Below, piece by piece: positions 49,464 to 59,798 of a stretch of 64,000 bases of DNA. Both the position numbers and the translations under genes were made by a program. How positions within the stretch are numbered: the stretch's first letter is position 1; every line of letters starts with the position of its first letter. The notes under the pieces were generated by a model that saw only the letters and a program-made list of their open reading frames with translations, made no database searches and was not told where the DNA came from. Location: contig NZ_JANAVY020000012.1 in NCBI RefSeq assembly GCF_025195085.2, forward strand, positions 1-64,000, written 5' to 3'. Source of the DNA: Vibrio intestinalis (GTDB lineage: Bacteria > Pseudomonadota > Gammaproteobacteria > Enterobacterales > Vibrionaceae).

Positions 49464-50219
49464 TTAGTTACTTTCCATCAAAGATTTGATTTGTTCACCA
49501 GTACAACCGAAACGACGTTCACGATCAATAAACCACGAAATCGCGTCAATCAGACTGTCTTCATTAAATTCTGGCCAATAGATTGGCGTAAAGTACATTT
49601 CCGCGTAAGCCATCTGCCACAGCATAAAATTACTGATTCGGCATTCGCCACTAGTACGGATTAATAGATCAACTTCTGGCAAGTCTGCCATCGTTAGGTG
49701 CTGGGTGATCAGCTCTTCGCTGACTTCATCAACATTGATATCACCCTTCTCGACCATAGCTGCAATCGCTTTGGTCGCCTGCATGATATCCCATTTTCCG
49801 CCATAGTTAGCCGCAATGTTGATCACCATGCCTGAGTTACCCGCAGTTAACTCTTCCGCCTGCGCAATCTTCTTTTGCAAACGGTCATTAAATCGACTTT
49901 TATCACCAATCACTCGTAGTCTTAAATTATTCTTATGCAGACGTTTTACTTCTGAAGATAAAACACTGATAAACAACTCCATTAACACACCGACTTCTTC
50001 TTCTGGGCGACGCCAGTTTTCGCTGCTAAAAGCAAATAACGTCACGGCTTTAATGCCTAGCTTAGCCGAAGTTGTGATGGTTTTTCTTACTGCTGCCACA
50101 CCGTTCTTATGACCAAAAACGCGAGGTTTGCCTTGAGCTTTAGCCCAACGGCCATTTCCGTCCATGATAATAGCAATATGCTTAGGAAGTAATTCAGGTG
50201 AGAGTTGTGAGTTTGACAT
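49464..50219 (-). CDS. uppS: Undecaprenyl diphosphate synthase
   Basis: A cis-prenyltransferase making C55 undecaprenyl diphosphate, the lipid carrier for peptidoglycan and O-antigen. The catalytic Asp is in [15 protein letters not shown], and [15 protein letters not shown] is the C-terminal signature. The start ATG 50219 ([15 protein letters not shown]) gives 251 residues; the frame extends another 14 codons through a terminator, which rules out the longer form. No clear Shine-Dalgarno sequence is visible. Confidence 0.95.
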   Translation of the reverse strand: MSNSQLSPELLPKHIAIIMDGNGRWAKAQGKPRVFGHKNGVAAVRKTITTSAKLGIKAVTLFAFSSENWRRPEEEVGVLMELFISVLSSEVKRLHKNNLRLRVIGDKSRFNDRLQKKIAQAEELTAGNSGMVINIAANYGGKWDIMQATKAIAAMVEKGDINVDEVSEELITQHLTMADLPEVDLLIRTSGECRISNFMLWQMAYAEMYFTPIYWPEFNEDSLIDAISWFIDRERRFGCTGEQIKSLMESN

Positions 50220-50259
50220 AGAGGTTAATGGATTACGAGCTGGGGACAAAGAGTAGCAC

Positions 50260-50294
50260 AAAAAAGCGCTGAACTGCGAGTACAGCGCTTTTTT
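50260..50294. terminator. Strong terminator between frr and uppS
   Basis: A perfect 12-bp stem (50260-50271 and 50283-50294) flanked by A and T runs, functional in either direction. It separates translation factors (pyrH-frr) from the uppS-cdsA-dxr-rseP-bamA group, so uppS should have its own promoter or depend on read-through. Only about 40 bases remain for a promoter. Confidence 0.88.
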
Positions 50295-50312
50295 TTGAAG
50301 AGGACTGAAGAA

Positions 50313-50870
50313 TTAAACTTCCATCAGCTCTTTTTCTTTTGCAGCAAGTACATCATCAACTTGCTTAACAGCTGCGTCAGTCAGCTTTTGAATCTCATCT
50401 TGACCTTTACGATCTTCATCTTCAGAGATTTCTTTATCTTTCAGTAAAGCTTTTAGCTCGCCGTTTGCATCGCGACGGATGTTACGGATAGCAACACGGC
50501 CACCTTCAGCTTCGCCACGAACGATCTTAACAAGATCTTTACGACGTTCTTCTGTTAGCGGTGGAAGTGGAACACGAATGATAGTACCCGCTGACATTGG
50601 GTTTAGGCCTAGGTCAGAAGACATGATCGCTTTTTCAACTTTTGGCGTTAGCTCTTTGTCGAAAACAGTGATTGCAAGAGTACGAGCGTCTTCAGCAACA
50701 ACGTTCGCCACTTGGTTAAGAGGCGTTGGCGCACCGTAGTACTCTACAGAGATACCAGATAGCAGGCTTGGGTGAGCGCGGCCAGTACGAACTTTTGAAA
50801 GGTTATTTTTTAGCGCTTCAACGCTTTTTTCCATGCGCTCTTGCGCGTCTTTTTTGATTTCGTTAATCAC
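50313..50870 (-). CDS. frr: Ribosome recycling factor
   Basis: A 185-residue tRNA-shaped protein that splits post-termination ribosomes with EF-G. The conserved [11 protein letters not shown] and [17 protein letters not shown] segments are present. It lies 92 bases downstream of pyrH. Confidence 0.98.
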   Translation of the reverse strand: MINEIKKDAQERMEKSVEALKNNLSKVRTGRAHPSLLSGISVEYYGAPTPLNQVANVVAEDARTLAITVFDKELTPKVEKAIMSSDLGLNPMSAGTIIRVPLPPLTEERRKDLVKIVRGEAEGGRVAIRNIRRDANGELKALLKDKEISEDEDRKGQDEIQKLTDAAVKQVDDVLAAKEKELMEV

Positions 50871-50962
50871 GGTTTCACCTTAATGATTCATCTTTCTTCA
50901 AGAAAGCTCTTTAGGGGTGAGCAAAGCCAAATGCCACCGATATTCGATGGCATCTACGCAGA

Positions 50963-51694
50963 TTAAGCCTTATCGCTGATTAGCGTACCTTCAGCTTCAC
51001 CCATAACCACGCGACGTAGTGCGCCTGGCTTATTCATATTGAATACACGGATTGGCATTTTATGGTCACGCGCTAGAGTGAACGCTGCCAAATCCATTAC
51101 TTTTAGCTCTTTATCAAGAACTTCTGCGTACGTCAGTTCACTATACAGCTCTGCGTCTGGGTTTGCTACTGGGTCAGCAGTAAATACACCGTCTACTTTC
51201 GTCGCTTTTAGAACCAAGTCCGCTTCGATCTCAATGCCACGTAGACACGCTGCAGAATCAGTCGTAAAGAACGGGTTACCAGTGCCTGCAGAGAAGATAA
51301 CAACACGGCCTTGGCGCAATTCACGAATAGCGTCAGCCCAATTGTAATCGTCACATACGCCTTTAAGAGGAATTGCAGACATTACGCGAGCATTTACGTA
51401 TGCACGGTGTAGCGCATCACGCATAGCTAGGCCGTTCATTACTGTTGCTAGCATACCCATGTGGTCACCTACAACGCGGTTCATACCCGCTTCTGCAAGG
51501 CCTGCACCACGGAAAAGGTTACCACCACCGATAACTACACCCACTTGAACGCCGAGTTCAACCAGCTCTTTTACTTCTTGTGCCATACGTTCTAGGATCG
51601 TAGGGTCAATGCCAAAGCCTTCTTCACCTTGAAGTGCTTCACCACTCAGTTTTAACAGAATACGTTGATACGCTGGCTTAGGGTTCGTTGTCAT
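50963..51694 (-). CDS. pyrH: Uridylate kinase
   Basis: A 243-residue hexameric UMP kinase of the amino acid kinase fold ([46 protein letters not shown]), giving UDP for nucleotide and cell-wall precursor pools. It lies 168 bases downstream of tsf beyond a strong terminator, so it probably has its own promoter. Confidence 0.98.
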   Translation of the reverse strand: MTTNPKPAYQRILLKLSGEALQGEEGFGIDPTILERMAQEVKELVELGVQVGVVIGGGNLFRGAGLAEAGMNRVVGDHMGMLATVMNGLAMRDALHRAYVNARVMSAIPLKGVCDDYNWADAIRELRQGRVVIFSAGTGNPFFTTDSAACLRGIEIEADLVLKATKVDGVFTADPVANPDAELYSELTYAEVLDKELKVMDLAAFTLARDHKMPIRVFNMNKPGALRRVVMGEAEGTLISDKA

Positions 51695-51813
51695 GGAGTT
51701 TACCTTCCAAAGAGAGTTATTGATTAACAGTCATGAATAGATACAGAATTTAGCGACATTCTACCTGAAATTAGCTCTCGCTTCTGATACCCATTCATCA
51801 CGGCTAGTCATAA

Positions 51814-51841
51814 AAAGACCGCAGCCTTGGCTACGGTCTTT
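51814..51841 (-). terminator. Terminator of rpsB-tsf
   Basis: A 13-bp stem with one mismatch (51814-51826 and 51829-51841) and a tight TT loop, followed by TTTTTA on the minus strand. Confidence 0.88.
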
Positions 51842-51862
51842 AAAGTAAACTAACTCTAAGGA

Positions 51863-52705
51863 TTAACCTTTTTGAGCAGCTGCTACTTCGTCAGCGAAGC
51901 TCATTTCTTCGCCTTTATCGATACCTTCACCTACTTCTAGACGAACGAACGTTGCAACAGAAGCGCCACGCTCTTTAAGGATTTCGCCTACAGATTTCTT
52001 AGGTTCCATAACGAAAGGTTGACCAGTTAGAGAAACTTCGCCAGTGAATTTCTTCATGCGACCAACAACCATTTTCTCTGCGATTTCAGCTGGTTTGCCT
52101 TCGTTCATAGCGATTTCTACTTGAACAGCTTTCTCTTTTTCTACTACGTCAGCAGGTACATCTTCAGGGTTAACGTACTCTGGACGAGAAGCAGCTACGT
52201 GCATTGCAACGTGCTTAAGAGTTTCAGCGTCGCCTTCACCAGCAACAACTACACCGATTTTCTCACCGTGACGGTAAGAAGCGATTGCAGTACCTTCAAC
52301 GTACTGTACGCGACGGATGTTGATGTTTTCACCGATCTTAGCAACAAGAGTAACGCGAGCTTCTTCGAATTTCGCTTGTAGCTCTTCAGCAGTTGCTTTA
52401 GTTGCTAGAGCGTCAGCTGCAACTTCTTCAGCAAATGCAGTGAAGTTACCGTCTTTAGCAACGAAGTCAGTTTGGCAGTTAACTTCAAGAAGAACAGCAA
52501 CGCCGTTTTCTTCTTTAATGATGATTGCGCCTTCAGCAGCAACGTTACCTGCTTTCTTAGCAGCTTTAGCAGCGCCAGATTTACGCATGTTTTCGATTGC
52601 TAGTTCAACGTCGCCGTTAGTTTCAACAAGCGCTTTTTTACATTCCATCATGCCAGCGCCAGTGCGCTCGCGAAGTTCTTTAACTAGAGCAGCAGTTACA
52701 GCCAT
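51863..52705 (-). CDS. tsf: Elongation factor Ts
   Basis: The 280-residue guanine nucleotide exchange factor for EF-Tu. The N-terminal domain [19 protein letters not shown] and the TDFVAKD core motif ([10 protein letters not shown]) are diagnostic. It is second in rpsB-tsf, behind an intercistronic attenuator-like hairpin. Confidence 0.98.
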   Translation of the reverse strand: MAVTAALVKELRERTGAGMMECKKALVETNGDVELAIENMRKSGAAKAAKKAGNVAAEGAIIIKEENGVAVLLEVNCQTDFVAKDGNFTAFAEEVAADALATKATAEELQAKFEEARVTLVAKIGENINIRRVQYVEGTAIASYRHGEKIGVVVAGEGDAETLKHVAMHVAASRPEYVNPEDVPADVVEKEKAVQVEIAMNEGKPAEIAEKMVVGRMKKFTGEVSLTGQPFVMEPKKSVGEILKERGASVATFVRLEVGEGIDKGEEMSFADEVAAAQKG

Positions 52706-52742
52706 TCTCTATTCCTCAGTTGATTCAGAATTTGGTAAAAAA

Positions 52743-52767
52743 CAGGGGCCTAAAATGTCGGCCCCTG
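52743..52767 (-). terminator. Attenuator-like hairpin between rpsB and tsf
   Basis: An 8-bp GC-rich stem (52743-52750 and 52760-52767) followed by TTTTTT on the minus strand. It looks fully able to terminate, yet tsf has no other obvious promoter in the 37 bases left. Partial termination between rpsB and tsf would lower EF-Ts relative to S2. A second, weaker dyad lies at 52785-52814. Confidence 0.7.
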
Positions 52768-52836
52768 CTGATAACTATAACTCAGTCTATGCTACAACTA
52801 TGTTGCACATAGACCAAGTGTGACTCGGAGCCGCTA

Positions 52837-53565
52837 TTATTCAGCTTCTACGAAACCATCTTTTTCAGCAGCAACAGCTACGTCTTTGTTACGACCTTCA
52901 GTTACTGAAGTTGCAGCAGCGTTTAGGTAAAGCTGTACTGCACGGATCGCATCGTCGTTACCTGGGATGATGTAGTCAACGCCGTCTGGGTTAGAGTTAG
53001 TATCTACTACAGCGTAAACTGGAATACCTAGGTTGTTAGCTTCTTTAATCGCAATGTGCTCGTGATCAGCGTCGATTACGAATAGAGCGTCAGGTAGACC
53101 GCCCATGTCTTTGATACCACCAAGAGATTTCTCTAGCTTCTCCATTTCACGAGTACGCATTAGAGCTTCTTTCTTAGTTAGCTTGTCGAAAGTACCGTCT
53201 TGAGCTTGAGCTTCAAGATCTTTCAGACGCTTGATTGACTGGCGAACAGTTTTGTAGTTTGTAAGCATACCGCCTAACCAGCGGTTGTTTACGTAGAACT
53301 GGTTGCTTGCGATTGCAGCTTCTTTAACAGCTTCAGATGCAGCGCGCTTAGTACCTACGAATAGAACTTTACCTTTCTTCTCGCCAACTTTAGCTAGTTC
53401 AGCTAGAGCTTCGTTGAACATTGGTACAGTTTTTTCTAGGTTGATGATATGAACCTTGTTACGAGCGCCAAAGATGAATGGCTTCATTTTTGGGTTCCAG
53501 TAACGAGTTTGGTGACCGAAGTGAACACCAGCTTTTAGCATATCGCGCATTGATACAGTTGCCAT
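52837..53565 (-). CDS. rpsB: 30S ribosomal protein S2
   Basis: A 242-residue small-subunit protein. The start [20 protein letters not shown] at 53565 is set by AGGA upstream and by homology; the frame continues 11 codons further into the leader. The C-terminus [14 protein letters not shown] is acidic and of the usual length. Its leader carries the S2 autoregulatory structure. Confidence 0.98.
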   Translation of the reverse strand: MATVSMRDMLKAGVHFGHQTRYWNPKMKPFIFGARNKVHIINLEKTVPMFNEALAELAKVGEKKGKVLFVGTKRAASEAVKEAAIASNQFYVNNRWLGGMLTNYKTVRQSIKRLKDLEAQAQDGTFDKLTKKEALMRTREMEKLEKSLGGIKDMGGLPDALFVIDADHEHIAIKEANNLGIPVYAVVDTNSNPDGVDYIIPGNDDAIRAVQLYLNAAATSVTEGRNKDVAVAAEKDGFVEAE

Positions 53566-53750
53566 TTTAAAATCCTCTATGGGGTTAGGCCTCCACATTC
53601 CCCATAACTCCGACCCTAACTATCAGTTGGGCACCCCGGAATATGTGTCGGAATGTGTGTGATTTAAAGATATAGGTTTATGGAAGTGTGCTGCCTCGCC
53701 ACTAACAAGTAGGAAGAATACAGAACACGTTTCCGGCGCGCTTTATACCA
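53566..53750 (-). promoter_or_regulatory. rpsB promoter and S2 autoregulatory leader
   Basis: On the minus strand an extended -10, TGGTATAAA (53742-53750), is followed by a GC-rich discriminator (53735-53741), the pattern of stringently controlled ribosomal promoters. The leader of about 169 bases folds locally: a 7-bp stem (53600-53606 with 53578-53584) just before the Shine-Dalgarno sequence. Its loop (53584-53589) can also pair with 53615-53620, a pseudoknot. S2-dependent repression of rpsB-tsf through such a leader is known in gammaproteobacteria. No gene is supported in 53751-53990. Confidence 0.75.
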
Positions 53751-54048
53751 TATTTGCAGTCTAATTGGCTAGTAAAAAATCTATTTGCGCCAAATTCAGA
53801 GCGATTGAAATACCCAGTTTCAAATCGCTAAGCTATTGCTTAGACCACCCGAAAAGCACTAATGCCCTGTATCCCAATCCGTTTCACGATGACAGTCAAA
53901 TAGATTGGTACTTTTCACTGCTTGGAAGGCCAATGAAGCTAGGCCAAAAACTTTGATCCAAATAACACAAATACACATTCTCAACTCTTCCTGCTAAAAT
54001 GCGTCCATTCGCGCCAATCTGGGCGCTGCTAGTAACAGAGTAAAGCCA

Positions 54049-54927
54049 ATGTCAATCAAGATTAAAACTGCTGAAGAAATCGAACGTATGCGTTTAGCGG
54101 GCGCTTTAGCCGCTGAAATCCTAGAGATGATCGAACCCCACATCAAAGAAGGGGTAACAACAGATGAGTTGAACCAAATCTGTCACGATTACGGGATCGA
54201 AAAAGGCGCTTACTCGGCACCTCTAGATTACCATGGTTTCCCTAAATCAATTTGTACCTCTATCAACCACATTGTTTGTCACGGCATTCCAGCAACTCAA
54301 GATGAAGTGGGCAGCAATGGCCAAGTAAAACCTGCGGTATTGAAAAACGGCGACATCATCAACGTGGATATCACAGTTATCGTGCCTAACGAAGAAGGCG
54401 TTGACCTAAGCGTCCGCCCTGATGGTTACCACGGCGACACCTCTAAGATGTTCCTTGTGGGTGAAACCTCTCCTGCGGATAAACGCCTATGCATGGTAAC
54501 GCTAGAAGCCCTATACGTCGGTATGCGCACGGTTAAGCCAGGTTCAACGGTTGGCGATATCGGTACTGCGATTGAAAAGTACATCAAGGAAAACAACAAA
54601 AAGAACCCGCGTAATAAGTTTTCTATCGTGAAGGATTTCTGTGGTCACGGTATCGGTAGCGAGTTCCACGAAGAGCCGCAAGTTGTACACTACAAAAACG
54701 CAGACCGCCGTGTGCTGAAAGAAGGCATGTGTTTTACTATCGAGCCAATGATTAACGCGGGTAAATTCGGCTGTACTGTCGATGCGCAAGATGATTGGAC
54801 GGTATATACAGGCGACGGTAAGAAATCAGCTCAGTACGAGCACACTATCGTTGTAACCAAAGAAGGTTGTGAAGTGCTAACCCTGCGTAGTGATGACACC
54901 ATTCCTCGCTTTATGAAAAACGCATAG
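54049..54927 (+). CDS. map: Methionine aminopeptidase, type I
   Basis: Removes the initiator methionine from new proteins. The five metal ligands are visible: Asp in NVDITV, Asp in GDTSKM, His in CGHGIG, Glu in FTIEPM and Glu in YEHTIV. At 292 residues it is longer than E. coli Map (264) because of insertions near residues 83-95 (QDEVGSNGQVK), 113-125 (PNEEGVDLSVRPD) and 185-195 (NNKKNPRNK). They are in frame and the core is intact, so these are lineage-specific loops. Divergent from rpsB and upstream of glnD. Confidence 0.96.
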   Translation: MSIKIKTAEEIERMRLAGALAAEILEMIEPHIKEGVTTDELNQICHDYGIEKGAYSAPLDYHGFPKSICTSINHIVCHGIPATQDEVGSNGQVKPAVLKNGDIINVDITVIVPNEEGVDLSVRPDGYHGDTSKMFLVGETSPADKRLCMVTLEALYVGMRTVKPGSTVGDIGTAIEKYIKENNKKNPRNKFSIVKDFCGHGIGSEFHEEPQVVHYKNADRRVLKEGMCFTIEPMINAGKFGCTVDAQDDWTVYTGDGKKSAQYEHTIVVTKEGCEVLTLRSDDTIPRFMKNA

Positions 54928-54947
54928 TCACATCAAACATCACTTTC

Positions 54948-54972
54948 AATATCCCCGCCTCGTCGGGGATAT
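54948..54972 (+). terminator. Terminator of map
   Basis: A 9-bp stem (54949-54957 and 54964-54972) with a 6-base loop, followed by seven T residues. Confidence 0.85.
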
Positions 54973-55029
54973 TTTTTTATCTACCAGCATTTGCTAAAGT
55001 GAACTTCTAAACCAAGCACGGAAGCCGCT

Positions 55030-57654
55030 ATGCCATTTCAATCTCCGCTCACGTTCGCTGATGAACAAATCAACGTTGCCGAACTTAAACAGCAGTTGGA
55101 CCATTTTGCACAATATCAAAAAGCAGAGTTTCTCAATCATCACCCGGTGAATGATTTAGTGCTTGGACGCGCTGACTATATCGATCTATTACTGAATCGA
55201 TTATGGCAGCATTATGGCTTCGCTCAGCTGCCTAGTATCAGCTTGGTTGCGGTTGGTGGCTATGGCCGTGGCGAACTTCACCCACTTTCTGATATCGACA
55301 TTTTAGTGGTATCCAAGAAAACCCTGCCAAATCATCTAGCCGCGAAAGTGAGTGAGTTCATTACGCTACTGTGGGATTTGCGTTTGGAGATTGGCCATGC
55401 GGTACGCAGCATTGAAGAATGTGTCGAAATAGGTAAGCAAGACTTAACCGTTGCCACCAACCTGCAAGAATCGCGTTTACTGTGTGGCTGTGAAGAGACT
55501 TTCCACCTGCTAAAAATGCAGATCCACTCTGAGTCTTTCTGGCCAAGTGAAGTGTTTTACAAAGCCAAACTGCAAGAGCAAATCACCCGCCACGCTCGCT
55601 ACCACGACACCACCTATAACCTTGAGCCAGATATCAAATCAACCCCCGGTGGCTTGCGCGATATCCATACTTTGAGTTGGGTAGCCCGTCGCCACTTTGG
55701 TGCTACCTCGCTGTTTGAAATGAGTCGCTATGGTTTTTTGACCGATGCCGAATATCGTGAATTGGTCGAGTGCCAAGAGTTCTTGTGGCGAGTGCGTTTT
55801 GCTCTGCATATCGACTTACGCCGCTACGACAACCGCTTAACCTTTGCCCACCAAGCACAAGTGGCAGAAAACTTGGGGTTTACTGGCGAAGGTAACCGCG
55901 GCGTAGAGATGATGATGAAGGAGTTCTACCGCACGCTGCGCCGTGTGGCTGAACTCAACAAGATGCTGCTAAAGCTGTTTGATCAAGCGATTCTCAACAA
56001 TGGCACCGAAATTCGCCCAGAAATTATCAATGATGACTTTCAGCGTCGAGGCCGTTTAATAGAAGCTCGCAAGCCTGCCCTATTCCAAGCAAGACCAGGG
56101 ACCATTCTCGACATGTTCTTGCTGATAGCGAATGACTCGACCATAGATAGCGTTGCGCCATCGACTTTACGCCAACTGCGCACTGCACGTCGCCGTTTAA
56201 ATAAATTCCTGCATACCATTCCCGCGGCGAGAGAGAAATTCCTCGATTTATGTCGCCATCCTAACGCCCTGCATCGCGCCTTCGTTTTGATGCACAAGTT
56301 AGGAGTATTAGCGGCCTATTTGCCACAATGGAGCCAAATTGTTGGCCAAATGCAGTTTGACCTATTCCACGTTTACACGGTGGACGAACACAGTGTCCGT
56401 TTGCTCAAACACATCAATACTTTCAGTTATGCAAAAAACCACAGCAAACACCCTATTTGCTGTGAAATCTATCCGCGAATTCAGAAAAAGGAATTGCTGA
56501 TCATTGCGGCTATTTTCCATGACATCGGCAAAGGCCGTGGTGGTGACCACTCTGAAATTGGCGCGGTAGAAGCCTACGATTTTTGTATTGAACATGGCCT
56601 ATCTAAACCCGAAGCCAAGTTGGTTTCATGGCTTGTACGTAACCACCTACTGATGTCTGTTACCGCCCAGCGCCGTGATATTTACGACCCCGAAGTGATC
56701 ACCGAATTTGCTAAGCAAGTGCGCGATGAAGAGTATCTAGAATACCTTGTCTGCTTAACCGTGGCTGATATTTGCGCGACGAACCCAGAACTATGGAACA
56801 GTTGGAAGCGAACCCTATTAGCGGAGCTATTCTATTCCACGCAAAGAGCTCTGCGCCGCGGCCTAGAAAACCCGGTGGATGTACGTGAACGTATTCGTCA
56901 CAACCAGCAAATGGCTTCAGCACTGCTGCGCAAAGAAGGCTTCTCAAGTCGAGAAATCGATGTGTTGTGGCAGCGCTTTAAAGCAGATTACTTCTTGCGC
57001 CATACCCATAAACAAATTGCGTGGCATTGCTCGAATCTACTCAGTCATGAAGACCATTCAAAACCGCTGATTTTGATCAGTAAGAAGCCGACCCGTGGCG
57101 GTACCGAAGTATTCGTCTATAGCAAAGACCAAGAAGCACTGTTTGCCACCGTGGTAGCAGAGCTTGATAGGCGCAACTTTAACGTCCATGACGCTCAAGT
57201 CATGACCAGTAAAGATGGCTACGTACTCGATACCTTTATGGTGTTAGACCAACATGGTGATGCTGTAGATGAAACCCGTCATAAAGCGGTATACAAACAC
57301 CTAACTCATGTGCTGGAAGATGGTCGACCAACTAAAATTAAGACTCGCCGCACACCGCGTAACTTGCAGCACTTCACGGTAAAAACCAAAGTCGACTTCT
57401 TACCAAGTAAAAGTAAAAAACGCACCACGCTTGAGTTTGTCGCGTTGGATACACCAGGGTTACTTGCCATTGTTGGCGCTACGTTTGCGGACCTAAATAT
57501 TGGCCTGCATGCGGCTAAAATCACCACCATCGGCGAGCGAGCAGAAGACTTGTTTATCATCACAGGCGCAGAAGGTGGACAGCTCACCGAGCAAGAGCAA
57601 CAGACATTACGTGAGCAACTATGCGCGAATGTCGCCGAACTCGCGCCACACTGA
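55030..57654 (+). CDS. glnD: Bifunctional uridylyltransferase / uridylyl-removing enzyme
   Basis: An 874-residue primary nitrogen sensor that adds UMP to GlnB when glutamine is low and removes it when high. The nucleotidyltransferase motif GGYGRGELHPLSDIDILV (about 76-93), an HD domain (AAIFHDIGKGRGGDHSE) for deuridylylation and two C-terminal ACT domains (about 690-870) that bind glutamine are all present. Its target, GlnB, is encoded at 32264-32602. Confidence 0.97.
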   Translation: MPFQSPLTFADEQINVAELKQQLDHFAQYQKAEFLNHHPVNDLVLGRADYIDLLLNRLWQHYGFAQLPSISLVAVGGYGRGELHPLSDIDILVVSKKTLPNHLAAKVSEFITLLWDLRLEIGHAVRSIEECVEIGKQDLTVATNLQESRLLCGCEETFHLLKMQIHSESFWPSEVFYKAKLQEQITRHARYHDTTYNLEPDIKSTPGGLRDIHTLSWVARRHFGATSLFEMSRYGFLTDAEYRELVECQEFLWRVRFALHIDLRRYDNRLTFAHQAQVAENLGFTGEGNRGVEMMMKEFYRTLRRVAELNKMLLKLFDQAILNNGTEIRPEIINDDFQRRGRLIEARKPALFQARPGTILDMFLLIANDSTIDSVAPSTLRQLRTARRRLNKFLHTIPAAREKFLDLCRHPNALHRAFVLMHKLGVLAAYLPQWSQIVGQMQFDLFHVYTVDEHSVRLLKHINTFSYAKNHSKHPICCEIYPRIQKKELLIIAAIFHDIGKGRGGDHSEIGAVEAYDFCIEHGLSKPEAKLVSWLVRNHLLMSVTAQRRDIYDPEVITEFAKQVRDEEYLEYLVCLTVADICATNPELWNSWKRTLLAELFYSTQRALRRGLENPVDVRERIRHNQQMASALLRKEGFSSREIDVLWQRFKADYFLRHTHKQIAWHCSNLLSHEDHSKPLILISKKPTRGGTEVFVYSKDQEALFATVVAELDRRNFNVHDAQVMTSKDGYVLDTFMVLDQHGDAVDETRHKAVYKHLTHVLEDGRPTKIKTRRTPRNLQHFTVKTKVDFLPSKSKKRTTLEFVALDTPGLLAIVGATFADLNIGLHAAKITTIGERAEDLFIITGAEGGQLTEQEQQTLREQLCANVAELAPH

Positions 57655-57761
57655 TCTCGTGCACAAGTTGATAAAATAGCCTGCGCTTCAACTATCTAGC
57701 TCAAAAATAGGCTGCTACATTAAATGTGATAGCTTTCAATTCACATTGCATGAGGTAGCCT

Positions 57762-58145
57762 ATGTTTCCTAATCTCACTGGTTTAGGCATTCAAGATCCA
57801 AAACAAATCGAGCGCTATTCCCTTCGCCAAGAAGCGCATAAAGACGTGCTGAAGATTTACTTTCGTAAACAAAAAGGCGAGCTGTTTGCCAAAAGCGTCA
57901 AGTTCAAATACCCGCGCCAAGTGAAAAACGTTCTGGTCGACAGCGGCAGTCATAAATACAAAGAAGTGACCGAGATTAACCGCAACCTTACTTTGGTGAT
58001 TGATGAGTTAAATAAACTGACTAAGCCAGAAAAAATGGCCGAAGTGGATGTGAAACAAAAAATCTTATCTGACCTGCGCCACTTAGAAAAAGTGGTATCG
58101 AGTAAGATAGCCGAAATAGAGTCCGATTTAGAAAAACTCAAATAA
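57762..58145 (+). CDS. yaeH: UPF0325 (DUF3461) protein, YaeH family
   Basis: A 127-residue conserved cytosolic protein. [17 protein letters not shown] and [12 protein letters not shown] match E. coli YaeH, as does the C-terminal [17 protein letters not shown] coiled coil. Function unknown. In E. coli it also lies near glnD. GAGG precedes the ATG by about eight bases. Confidence 0.92.
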   Translation: MFPNLTGLGIQDPKQIERYSLRQEAHKDVLKIYFRKQKGELFAKSVKFKYPRQVKNVLVDSGSHKYKEVTEINRNLTLVIDELNKLTKPEKMAEVDVKQKILSDLRHLEKVVSSKIAEIESDLEKLK

Positions 58146-58158
58146 GCGTCTAAACAAC

Positions 58159-58184
58159 AAAAGGCTTCCAATCGGAAGCCTTTT
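58159..58184. terminator. Bidirectional terminator between yaeH and pgpA
   Basis: A perfect 11-bp stem with an AATC loop, A-rich before and T-rich after, in the gap between these two convergent genes. Confidence 0.9.
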
Positions 58185-58207
58185 TGATCATTCGATAAGT
58201 GGGTTAC

Positions 58208-58714
58208 TTATACCATCCAGCCAGCGTATTTACCCACTAGGTATAAAGCAACGCCCGCCATGATACCCGCGACAATATCATCAATCATAATGCCCAGCCC
58301 GCCATGTACGCGCTTATCTAACCAGCCTATTGGCCATGGTTTAACCATATCGAAAAAGCGAAACAGAACAAAACCAGTCAGAAGCCATTTCCAATCCGTC
58401 GCTGATAGTTGAAACATCGGCACCACTGCCATAGTGATCCAAAAACCAGCGAACTCATCCCAAACGATAGAGCCGTGATCGTGTACGCCCATATCATCCG
58501 AGGTAACCTGACAAATTTTAATACCAATCACACAAGCGATAACCACTACGACCAAATACAAACTAAGCGGCAGTTGTACTAACAATAAATAGAGTGGAAT
58601 GGCGGCGAGCGTACCCATGGTTCCCGGAACAACCGGAGATAAACCACTACCAAATCCGGTCGCCAATAAATGCCACGGATTTTTTAAAGAGATTAGAGAT
58701 AAAGGATTGGCCAT
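58208..58714 (-). CDS. pgpA: Phosphatidylglycerophosphatase A
   Basis: A 168-residue inner-membrane phosphatase of phosphatidylglycerol synthesis. It has four hydrophobic helices and the family's metal-binding segment VWDEFAGFWITM, with GTMGTLAAIP near the N-terminus and IDDIVAGI near the end. It starts 11 bases after thiL. Confidence 0.95.
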   Translation of the reverse strand: MANPLSLISLKNPWHLLATGFGSGLSPVVPGTMGTLAAIPLYLLLVQLPLSLYLVVVVIACVIGIKICQVTSDDMGVHDHGSIVWDEFAGFWITMAVVPMFQLSATDWKWLLTGFVLFRFFDMVKPWPIGWLDKRVHGGLGIMIDDIVAGIMAGVALYLVGKYAGWMV

Positions 58715-58725
58715 AACAACTTCTT

Positions 58726-59712
58726 TTAGGCTTTAAAATGATCATAACCACTTAACTGCCAAGTGACAGCGCGGCCATGGTGTAACAATTCCACCGATTC
58801 AGATGGCTGAGCGTTTCCTAACGGACGAATTTGGCCAATACAGGTGACCTTGCAGCCACAATGGGCTAGTGCACTGTCCAAAGAGCCTTTGTTCTGCTCA
58901 GGAACAGTAAAGCACAGTTCATACTCTTCTCCGCTAGAGAGGGCGTATTGTAAAGCGCTTTGCTCGCCCTCTACAAATTCGACCAGTTCATTTGAGATCG
59001 GTAAAGCATCTAAGTTTACACTCGCTCCGACGTTAGAACGATTTAAGATATGCTTGAGGTCTGAAATTAAACCATCTGAGATATCAATAGCTGAACTTGC
59101 CAAACCAAGCAGCGCTTGACCAACAAGCACGCGAGGGCTTGATAGGTAGTGACGCTTTTCTAACTCTTGCGCATTTGGCTTAGCACGCACGGCTTCATCC
59201 AAAATCACATCAAGGCCAGCTTTACTATCACCTAGATTACCGGTGACATAAATCCAATCACCAACACTGGCACCGTCTCGACGTAGCGCTTTGCTTGGAT
59301 CAACTAAACCTTGTACGGTCAAAGTTAAACTTAACGGCCCTTTGCTGGTATCACCACCAATCAATTGAATATCGTAGTAGTCCGCTAACTCAAAAAAGCT
59401 ATCACAAAATGGCTTCAGCCAAGCTTCGTCCACTTCTGGCATAGTCAAAGCAAATGAGACCCATGCCGGGGTTGCCCCCATTGCCGCCAAATCGCTGATG
59501 TTAGAGGCCAATGCTTTATGTGCAACCCAAGCAGGATTCGCTTGAGATAAAAAATGCGTCCCTGCCACTAAGGTATCGGTGCTGATTGCGACAGAAACAC
59601 CTTGTGGCACTTCAACTAACGCGCAGTCGTCACCCGCAGCCAACAATACATCTTTACGCGACTTTTGACGATTAACCAAATATTTGTCGATTAAACTAAA
59701 TTCACCGGACAT
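58726..59712 (-). CDS. thiL: Thiamine-monophosphate kinase
   Basis: A 328-residue kinase that converts thiamine phosphate to thiamine diphosphate. The N-terminal GEFSLIDKYL, AAGDDCALVEV and STDTLVAGTHF are the metal and ATP motifs, followed by SDLAAMGATPAW and LIGGDTSKGPLSLT. It is separated from nusB by a strong terminator, and pgpA follows in the same unit. Confidence 0.96.
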   Translation of the reverse strand: MSGEFSLIDKYLVNRQKSRKDVLLAAGDDCALVEVPQGVSVAISTDTLVAGTHFLSQANPAWVAHKALASNISDLAAMGATPAWVSFALTMPEVDEAWLKPFCDSFFELADYYDIQLIGGDTSKGPLSLTLTVQGLVDPSKALRRDGASVGDWIYVTGNLGDSKAGLDVILDEAVRAKPNAQELEKRHYLSSPRVLVGQALLGLASSAIDISDGLISDLKHILNRSNVGASVNLDALPISNELVEFVEGEQSALQYALSSGEEYELCFTVPEQNKGSLDSALAHCGCKVTCIGQIRPLGNAQPSESVELLHHGRAVTWQLSGYDHFKA

Positions 59713-59753
59713 GCGCTATTTGCCTATCACTTGTTACACTGGAATATGTTAAA

Positions 59754-59782
59754 AAAAAGGCCAGCGATTTGCTGGCCTTTTT
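59754..59782. terminator. Terminator between nusB and thiL
   Basis: A perfect 12-bp stem (59754-59765 and 59771-59782) with a GATTT loop and A/T runs on both sides. It ends ribH-nusB. thiL-pgpA then needs a promoter within about 40 bases, or read-through. Confidence 0.9.
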
Positions 59783-59798
59783 TCAATAATTCACGTAA

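Noticed and set aside
53765..53956. 63-codon open frame between rpsB and map
   Set aside because: It starts at a TTG with no ribosome binding site, lies next to the rpsB promoter, resembles no family I know, and has no operon context.
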